A stretch of DNA of 64,000 nucleotides from Chrysaora quinquecirrha (Eukaryota; Cnidaria; Scyphozoa; Semaeostomeae; Pelagiidae): contig JACTAT010000037.1 of the NCBI GenBank assembly GCA_014526335.1, forward strand, positions 1,321,777 through 1,385,776, in the 5' to 3' direction. The position numbers and the translations under genes are program-made. The notes under the pieces were generated by a model, which was not told where the DNA came from, searched no databases, and worked only from the letters and a program-made list of their open reading frames with translations. Shown here piece by piece: positions 56,576 through 64,000 of this stretch (the first letter of the stretch is position 1; each line of letters opens with the position of its first letter).

Positions 56576-57847
56576 GTTTACAGATGGAGACAATGGACTT
56601 AGGGATACATCAAATCACAATGCTGGAGCGCAGAAAGAGAAAGAAAACAACATTACCACCAGGTAGAGCCCATTTTGCTGTAAAAATCACTTCTTCAGAT
56701 GTGTATAGGAAAAACGAGTTACACTTCCTGCAAAATATATCTGGAAAAGTGATTTTCGTTTTTATACCGGGCTTCAAAACGCCTATTTACAGTTTATGAA
56801 ATGAAATATTCTATAAACTAAAACGGTTCATATGTATTCCTTTGCAGGGATGATAACATGCAAGACAGTACAGGTGCGCAAAGTGGCAATAAAGCAGAAT
56901 CGAATACGAATATCAACGAAAGTTCTGATGGAATCTCCTCAGATGATGATGTCATAATTACAGCTATTATAAACAGGTAACATTTGTCTTTCTTTTACCT
57001 TTATGAATACCATTGTCATTCACAACATTAGCGCTTCGTTTCAATCATTGCAGAAAGCAACAACTCAACTGCTTCTTGCTCGTTAGTAGGACTCATCATA
57101 AAATTGGACCACTACCGCCTGAAAACTGGCAGCTCCAATCAAAACTGTACTACTTTAAAAGCTGGAAGTTCTGACTCACTTGCAATCCTTCTCTCTACGT
57201 CATGAGTAATTCCTGAGTCGTATTTTTTTTTTGTTTTAGCCAAAAGTCATTGTCAGATTTGGACAAGGGACATTTCATTGTTTAAAATTTTTCTTCCAAC
57301 ATCTCATGTCAAATTTTTCTTCCAACATCTCATAACATCGTACGTAATTGAAGGCATTCTCACTCCTCATTAAGCGCACACTATTCACAGCAGAAAAAAC
57401 GCGGTCAAGATGGGCACCTTCTTTCAATGCTGGGAATATCGGCAATCAATGCTAACGCAAATCTTGTATCTCACCCTTCATTTACAAAGTAAGACTACCT
57501 TCAAGGGAACTGAAAAGTAAGTGTCATCATGGGTTACAGAAAATGGGCAGGGGCTCTTGTGGAAAAAAAATTGTTTATTTTTCTCTTGCGCCGGCCACTT
57601 TAAATGTAATGATATTAAAGTCATTCTTCTTTAAAAAGCAACGGATGAGATATATTTCTGTCAGAAAATACACACCCAGACCCAGTCTAAATGCACATGC
57701 TCATTATGTAGGAGTGAATTATCATTTGCCATGTATTTTGTAGAAAGGAAGGAAAAACAGACTTATCAGATTGGCAGAGTCAAAGAAAGCTTTGAGCGAA
57801 ATATTCGAAAACACTCAAACTCCTGAATCCTCCGATGGAGACTGTAG
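56576..57847 (+). pseudogene. MULE-fusion gene, linker exons 2-4
   Basis: Predicted exons: 56576-56662 (FTDGDNGLRDTSNHNAG), 56848-56976 (acidic, Ser/Asp-rich, ending DDDVIITAIINR), and 57752-57847 (basic then ESSDGDC). Acceptors tgctatag and ttcctttgcag and donors CAG-GTAGAG, CAG-GTAACA, TAG-GTAAGC are visible. Phases carry one frame from the peptidase exon through to exon 5. Exon 4 needs the second AG of the acceptor region (after gaaaggaag). The segments are low-complexity, as expected for a linker between domains. The introns hold no further features. Confidence 0.5.
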
Positions 57848-58244
57848 GTAAGCCATTCATATTTCAACTTTTTTACTCTGTGAAGTAGCTAGGATATATC
57901 AATAATAAAATAAAAAGCATATTTTATTATACTCCATGAAGTTCCATTATGGGGTCAGAATATCCCATATCACCTACAATTTTTATCCTTTGTTTGTTTC
58001 CTCGCGTTCATCCCAGAATGTCTTAAAAAAGATCCCGTATGCCATTCATTTTGTCCAGAATTTTACCATTTCCATTTCCCGAATACCCTAATGGGCCTCT
58101 CCATTCACTGTTCAGGTGTCAAGTAATGGACATGCTAGAAGCTACCACAAATCACCAAGAATCACCGAGAAGCAGCAGTTTTTGGAACTCGAATTACAGC
58201 AGAAATTAACTGTTTGAATTCTTTTTTCCTTTTTTCTCCTACAG

Positions 58245-58681
58245 CACTTTGGCAGTGTCAAAAGACGGACAAAAGCCCGTTGGTGTGCAATAAAAAGAAG
58301 ATCCCCTCACGCCTGTATTTTCATGGCAAGCTAAAGCATACTCGTGGAGTGAACCTGTTAAAATCTTAATGAGTTCGTATGAAGCAGAGAAACTTTGTGT
58401 GCAACCATCACGCAATATCAGCAATAACGTCTCCTTTCTCGTCAACAATGCAAAATTGGCACATGCAGCAGACATCAAGTGTGACGACATGGGTGTGTGG
58501 AACTCCAATGGGTCGCCTGCACTGTACATAAAAATGGTTGGTGGTGGAAATGAGAAGCCATTGAGCATGCAAAAAATGCATGAAAAGCCAAGCAGTTCTA
58601 CCAACTTCAGAGTTTTAAAAAGATGTTACTACGTAAATGCAACCAGCCCAGACTGTCGCAAGGTCATCTCAAGACTTGAAG
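58245..58681 (+). pseudogene. MULE-fusion gene, exon 5
   Basis: Enters after ttttctcctacag with STLAVSKDGQKPVGVQ, meets TAA at 58291-58293, and continues in the same frame with a Trp-rich segment and LMSSYEAEKLCVQPSRN. It ends RKVISRLE at the donor AAG-GTTAGT. The next exon joins in phase (G + AT = Asp). This domain is the N-terminal region that precedes MULE cores in related genes. Its role is unknown to me. Confidence 0.55.
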
Positions 58682-59318
58682 GTTAGTCTTTCATGCCATT
58701 TCACGTAGCTCTAGAAACATCTATTTCAGTGATTCCTTTTTCTATAGTTCTTGCCCCAGTGCGTCAACCACAAAAGCCAGTACGTGCTTGCATTTCCGAC
58801 AACTCAGAGATCGGGGGCTCTTTCAAAAATTCTGAGCAGGAAGATCCTACGTGTTTTGAGTTTGGGGAGGCGAGTTAAGTTAATCCCGGGGTTCCATTTC
58901 AAGACCACCTAGACCTAAGATAGGCCTGTATTGTAGAACAACATTGGAGTAGAATTGTATTTATGGTACGTTATTAACTGTTAGTTCCACAGTAGTCAGT
59001 CACAAGTGCACTAACTGACACTAACTTAAAGCAACGTCAAAGATTGCATAAAGCTCATGCGCATTTATTATTTTGAAACCACGCTTGTGTCAGGCTTTTG
59101 AATAATTGGTGGTTTTGGGCAAACTTTATTACAGCTGGAAGGGAATTCTAAATTTTTGACGCTTGAGAACTCAAGGATATAATATTTAATCAACCTCCTC
59201 CTGCAATATAAACCTGGAATACAGGAGTATGTAGTACAGCAAATTTTGGGTACTGCCTATGTAACATGTAGTGTAAGAATTATTCGGCACCTATTTACTT
59301 GGTCTTTCATCTTTACAG

Positions 59319-60390
59319 ATTTAGATGGAAAGACTGGAAAGTATACTCTGATTCAATATTTATTCAAAAACCAACAACACGAAATCCATTGCATGAGCAG
59401 GCACGGAAATGCGAAGACTGCATCAGCATATGTAAGAATTTTTCCAAGCACAATAGAGAAATTGAAATCGTCTATTGACGAGCAGCAGGGTCCTGCAAAT
59501 CAGCTGCTTGATGCAGCTTATCGATCTGTAGGGGATGTCTTGGAGGCAAGAAGCCTTGGACAGCTACCTCATGGCCCTGCAAATCTATACAGTGCAAGGC
59601 ATGCTGCCAAGAAGGCTCGCTTGCAAGGAAAAAATTCAGCAACGAATCCAAATAAACATTCACAGGCTTGTGAATACGAGGAAATATGGACATTGCTTGA
59701 AAGAGCCGAACGTGAAGAGGAACAATCACGAAGTGACATATTTATTCGAACTTGCGAAGTTCATCCGAGTTTTTCGATGGTGTTAGCAACAGATTGGCAG
59801 CTGCAGCACATTGTCACATTTTGTACTAACCCTCAAGATTTTTCAGTTCTCAGCGTGGACCCAACATTCAATATTTTCGACAGAAACCTGAGATTAACAG
59901 TAACTACCTTCAGAAATCTCAAGCTTATACACAAAGAGACATGAAACACCCAGTTTTTATAGGGCCTCTTCTTATTCACCAGAAGAAAGTTTGGCAAACA
60001 TATTCTGCCTTTGCAAACAAATTGATTGCAGAAAAGCCTGAGATAGAGGGGATTCTAGCACGTGGTACAGATGGAGAAGAAGCGTTGATTAACGGATTGC
60101 GCAGAAATTTTTGCTACGCTACCTTTTTGAGATGCTTTATCCACTTCAAAGATAATGTCTTAAGAGAGCTGTCAAGAAGGGGCATTTCATCGAGTGACAA
60201 AAAATTATTCTTGGACGAAATCTTTGGAAAATTACAAGGCAATGTGAAGCTATGTGGACTCGTGGATCGCAATACGAGATATGAATGTATGACAAAATAT
60301 GACTTGTTAGAGAGAGCGTGGGAAGAAAGAGAACCTACCAAAGGAAAGAATGACATCACCTCCTTCTTTGAACGGTTCAAACATGAAAAG
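59319..60390 (+). pseudogene. MULE-fusion gene, exon 6: MULE transposase core
   Basis: Begins DLDGKTGKYTLIQYLF after the acceptor ctttacag. The catalytic region has FSVLSVDPTFNIFD (first Asp), then after a one-base loss at about 59943 KHPVFIGPLLIHQKK, ILARGTDGEEALINGL (second Asp) and FLRCFIHFKDNV (the C-x-H of MULE cores), and on to SFFERFKHEK at a strong donor (AAG-GTGAGT). MULE transposases are DDE enzymes that cut and paste. The third acidic residue is expected in the following, poorly preserved exon. The frameshift makes this copy non-functional unless it is an assembly error. Confidence 0.8.
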
Positions 60391-60790
60391 GTGAGTGTTT
60401 TGCTGTCTCCAGAATTCTGGGTGGGGGGGTTGTTTACATTCGAATTTTCTATCCTGTTGTTTATGAAATAGTGTGACATACCTTATAAAATTAGACACAG
60501 TATAGATTTGTATAAGGTAGGCAGAATCTGTATGTATATGCTGTATTCTTGCAAGGCTGAAATGGCTTGCTTGTGTTACGAGCAGGACGCACCCTCTATC
60601 ATCATCATTATTATGGTCCCATACATTTTTGCATTGGCATCTCTGTCGTAGTTCTTAAGACCTCTGCCTTGCCAGTGTCCAATGTCAATGTGTTTGCTCG
60701 GTCTTCCTTTGAAACGGATGATTGTTTGTTTATTTTTCGTGAAATCCGTTATTGACAAAACATTATGGACATCTAATGCCATTTGAACAG

Positions 60791-61165
60791 TTTTTAAGAA
60801 ATGATAGAAAATTGTCTAGCTTTATGATCAAGCACGGAATGCAGTTGAAGTAAAAAAATTCTGAAGAATTTATCAGCTCAATTTAGCAAATCATAAAACT
60901 CCAAGACAGCAACGAAGAAAGAGCAATAATTCAAGCATTTTGCTGTCAACAATTTTATGTGGGGCAAGTTATCGCATCCTCAGAAGGTGGCAAAAGTTGC
61001 CAACTTCATATTATCTGGGATGAGTACCGTGGCCGAAGATTCAGAGAAATGTAACGTTGACCAGGACGGCAACATTAATGTATGTAAACTGGAAATAACA
61101 GCAGACCAGAGTGGAATAACAACCATACCCCCAAGCTGTTCTGCATACATACTTTGAAAAAGCAA
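60791..61165 (+). pseudogene. MULE-fusion gene, poorly preserved exon(s) after the core
   Basis: Coding-like pieces in more than one frame: KLQDSNEERAIIQA near 60900, LSHPQKVAKVANFILSGMST at 60963, and an ILFEKANKLL segment split by a one-base change at about 61155. Boundaries are uncertain. This is the region between the transposase core and the SWIM finger. Confidence 0.5.
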
Positions 61166-62602
61166 ACAAGCTTTTGGCTGGTCCCGATTTAGTTATTCCC
61201 CAACCAGGGGCCTCTAATTGTGCTTTTATCATTGCCGGCCATTCAAATAAAATTTACTGCGTTACCCGTGGAAAAGGAGTTGCTATAAAGTGCGATCGTA
61301 GCTGCAAAAATAGCAGCACTGGTATATGCGAACATGTTTTGACAGTGGCTTGCCGCAGAGGCACCTTAACCCTATCTGGACCGGGCTTTTTTGAGCATCC
61401 TCAGACCGAATTAGCCCCCCCCCCTTATAGCTTGCATCTGGGAAGAGCGAGAAAGATGAAATTTGGCCAAAATATCAATGTAATCATATTATTTGGAACT
61501 GTAAGGTTTTGTTGATATCCAATGCATTATGACGTCATAATGACGTAATAATAACTTTTCCACTTTTTTAAATTTCTACCTTTACCTTGAATTATATGAT
61601 TGATAATCACCACTAAACTATTGGAAAACCCATTTTGACTGTTATAATCAAACTTAAACACATTTTGCTACATTTTTGAAAAATTTCTTACTTTTCTGAA
61701 GAATTGCTGCGCATGCGCAGTAGAAAACTGTCATTATTTTTGTTCATATGGGTTTCTTGAAGTAGCTTCTGATGTAGAAGTAGAACTGAGTCACCAATAC
61801 ACTGATATTTGCGAGGAGAACTTTATTTAGCGTCGTAAGAGCGTCAGAAATGATAAATAATGCTGATGTCAGCAATATTCTAAAAATAGAATCCAAATGT
61901 ATTTCACAAAAACAGGGTTTATTATCTGGTGTCATCTGATATTGGATTGCCATTGCCCAAGTTTCATGAAGATATCAATTTCATCAAAGAGATTAGACCA
62001 AATTTCGTTGTTCCTAAAGTGAAAATTTTCAACATGGTTGCTATGGTAACGGTTCATTAGTAACCATGGAAACTACCACATCACAAGGTCTGCAGATAAT
62101 TTTAACAGACTATTTTAGCCCCCCCCTGGTCCAGATAGAGTTAAAAGAATTTTTCCAGCCGTTTAGAAGATCAAAAAAAGGGGCATCGCTAACCAATATG
62201 GCTCTTCAGGGTGGCCCAAAGACTGCTGGCAAAAATCCAAGCCAAAGAAAGCGAAGCAACGCAAAACGACCTGAAATCAAAGAATTCGGAGATCTGCTCC
62301 AGCTTGAGGAAGATATTTCATCTGTGGCTGTACAAACCATCGATGCAGGCTCAGCAGCAGCAGCCAAACAGCTGCGTCATAATGAACAGCAGCAGCACCA
62401 TGTTCATGGCACAGGGTATTCACAACAACCCCGCTTGCCTTTTTACACACAGGACCTATGGCCATTACCGAGAGCTACAGAGTCGCATCTTTCTCCCTAC
62501 GTGGTTCCACCTGCACCAAGTCAATCGCAATCATATCAGCAGCAGGCAAGTATGTTTGATATGCAAGCACCAACAAATATAACACAGTTGTTTCTTCCAG
62601 AG
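61150..62602 (+). pseudogene. MULE-fusion gene, SWIM zinc-finger exon (interrupted by a TTAA element)
   Basis: KIYCVTRGKGVAIKCDRSCK and GICEHVLTVACRRGTL give the C-x3-C ... C-x-H pattern of a SWIM zinc finger, which follows the core in MULE and FAR1-type proteins and binds DNA. The frame is cut at 61366 by the TTAA element and resumes at 62141 with LKEFFQPFRRSKKG. A Gly/Lys/Arg-rich and then Gln/His-rich tail follows to LFLPE, with donor GAG-GTATGG at 62602. Confidence 0.75.
61370..62140. mobile_element. TTAA-flanked element (771 bp), piggyBac- or Kolobok-type MITE
   Basis: Left end TTAA-CCCTATCTGGACC (61366 on) and right end GGTCCAGATAGAG-TTAA (to 62144) are inverted repeats with one mismatch, flanked by the TTAA duplication typical of piggyBac and Kolobok. 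The CCC start favours piggyBac. Inside are no long frames, poly-C runs near both ends, and a pair of X-box-like sites (gttgctatggtaac at about 62037, gtaaccatggaaac at 62060). Host coding sequence is continuous across the empty site. Confidence 0.85.
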
Positions 62603-62986
62603 GTATGGACACGGGCAGTATCGTATTTTATTAGCTTGTTTAAATTTTTACAGTTTATATTTTCGAATTATCATTAAGTGTACGATAATCAGTCATTCCT
62701 CGGGGTGAATTGATAAATTCAGTAATGACGAGTTAATGCCAACAAAGGAGCTACATGCTGCAGCTAATGGATTGAATAGAAAGTCCCCCGTTCCAAGTTT
62801 TATTTCATAGTAATATCATATCTGTTTTGTGCATATGCGTCTTTTTGTGTATTTGATACATCTCATATCTGTAAATGAACGTTTTTAATTTGTTAAGTTG
62901 TTTTGCTTGTGGTAAAAGGCAAAAATTTATTTTCAGTATACCAGGAAACCAACCTTGATTAATTGAATAATACGTCTTTGTCGTAG

Positions 62987-63370
62987 ATTAATGGGACGCT
63001 ACATCAAGCCAAAGAGCCAAACGGCAATGCTTCTTCCCAAACAGCACATTTCTCCCTGAAATGGCTTCCTGGTACCACAGTGAGCAGATGCTATGGTTGT
63101 GGATTGGATATTACCAATCCACCTTTGCCTGGTCCGGATGATTTGATAGTTGTATATAAGGATTACAGATGCTACAGAGAGAGGGGAACAGGACAGCTGA
63201 ACAGGACACCGGAAAAGCAGAATGTCCATTTTCATCTTCGCTTTGCCTGCTTGCATGCCAGATATCCAAGTTTTACTGGAAGTAACCTTATCGTGCCAAA
63301 AAGTTTAATAAAATATCTTCGGCCGGAACATTTCCATCGTCTATTTCAAGAGTTTGGTTGGTTATTATAG
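62987..63370 (+). pseudogene. MULE-fusion gene, last exon: Cys-rich C-terminal domain
   Basis: Enters in phase 0 after gtcgtag with INGTLHQAKEPNG, then SRCYGCGLDITNPPLPGPDD, VHFHLRFACLHARYPSF and HFHRLFQEFGWLL before the stop at 63370. C-x2-C ... H-x-H ... C suggests a zinc site. It is open to the end and has no breaks, unlike the earlier exons. Confidence 0.7.
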
Positions 63371-64000
63371 AGTCGTAGTACCGCCTCAGCGGGGACGTTG
63401 TATTAATTTTTGACGATTCTGTCTGCTTATGTAAATCTGATGTTAATATTCAATTTGTGTTCGTTAATTCACCACCAGAGAAGTAAAGGGTTCTTGTGAC
63501 ATTTGACTGAAGCACTGCATAAAATAAGCTAACAGTGATGATGGTGTTTGAATGCAACATTTCATGTCCAAGTGCCCCCACGTCGTCTCTCTCGTAGTAA
63601 TCTTCGATTTAACCGCGAGAACTGCAAAATTATGCTGCTAAAGTAAATTAAAGTAGGTAAAATCGGCATGTTACTGATGCAGTGAATTGACACTCAAACC
63701 TGAATGCTGAAATTAAGGTGAAAAGTTGAGGCTTAGTTTTTTACTTATTTCTTGTGGAAATCAATAGGCATGCAGTTGACAGCCCCTTAATCGAATAATC
63801 AAAGAACTCATTTGGCCCAACAAATGCGCATCGTTCCAAAGTGCAAGATCAAGAATGTCCAGGTGCTTAAACCTGTATAACAAACGAGTGTTCTCTTTAT
63901 ATTTTTATCCAAATATGTATTTCGTTTTCACTGCAATGTTTTGGGTATTTACATCTTGTAATACATCTTTCCAAATTGTAGCTTTTTACAAATCTCAGTT
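63371..64000. other. 3' flank without recognisable gene
   Basis: No convincing frame or repeat is seen. Confidence 0.5.

Noticed and set aside
1..64000. tRNA or other structured RNA genes
   Set aside because: No cloverleaf with A and B boxes or other known RNA signature was recognised by eye; a covariance-model scan was not possible.

Overview
The window is animal nuclear DNA and probably comes from an early-branching or marine invertebrate; a cnidarian-like genome is my best guess, not a proof. It is AT-rich, has GT-AG introns with good polypyrimidine acceptors, has no operons or Shine-Dalgarno sites, and is full of decayed transposons (Ty3/Gypsy of Mag type, THAP plus IS5-like DDE, MULE-SWIM, a TTAA element, long-inverted-repeat MITEs). 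Most coding sequence belongs to mobile elements or repeats, and I see no conserved housekeeping gene.

1-6.3 kb: gene-free AT-rich DNA, then a decayed Ty3/Gypsy pol on the + strand with its polypurine tract and the start of an LTR, then a broken HECT-like gene on the - strand and a 0.58-kb direct repeat. 6.1-7.3 kb: a compact regulatory stretch (three CRE-like sites, a long heat-shock-element tract, a CCAAT box, a TATA box) that points into a degenerate + strand copy of the gene that fills the next 31 kb.

7.3-38.2 kb: a tandem array of about 23 units, long (about 1.29 kb) or short (about 1.11 kb), all on the - strand. Each unit looks like a small gene: heat-shock element and CCAAT boxes, a GTCACGTGAC E-box next to a first exon, a 20-nt second exon, and a third exon coding a 148-residue protein. 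Thirteen copies are open over the whole protein. The protein is unrecognised, but its DIE, YKGGD and SHNPLEE motifs are arranged as in DEDDh 3'-5' exonucleases. A MITE with long terminal repeats has invaded the array, and several later rearrangements break at its target site CATCATC.

38.2-54.1 kb: a block of intronless genes. It holds an orphan protein (+), an EXO1/FEN1-like nuclease fused to a HIRAN domain (-, one frameshift), an RPA-like OB-fold/zinc-ribbon protein in two near-full copies and two truncated ones (-), a THAP plus DDE transposase with two in-frame TAG codons (+), and a YqaJ-type exonuclease (-, broken). Transposase plus YqaJ fits an ISL2EU-type transposon. The nucleases and the single-strand-binding protein together resemble a recombination kit.

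54.1-64 kb: AT-rich DNA, a Ty3/Gypsy reverse-transcriptase scrap with a small membrane-anchor ORF (-), and a long multi-exon gene (+, 55.75-63.37 kb). That gene joins a cysteine-peptidase-like domain, acidic linker exons, a MULE transposase core, a SWIM zinc finger and a Cys-rich C-terminal domain. It has several nonsense codons and frameshifts, and a 771-bp TTAA-flanked element sits inside its SWIM exon. Many of the single-base breaks in this window are homopolymer-type, so some could be assembly errors.
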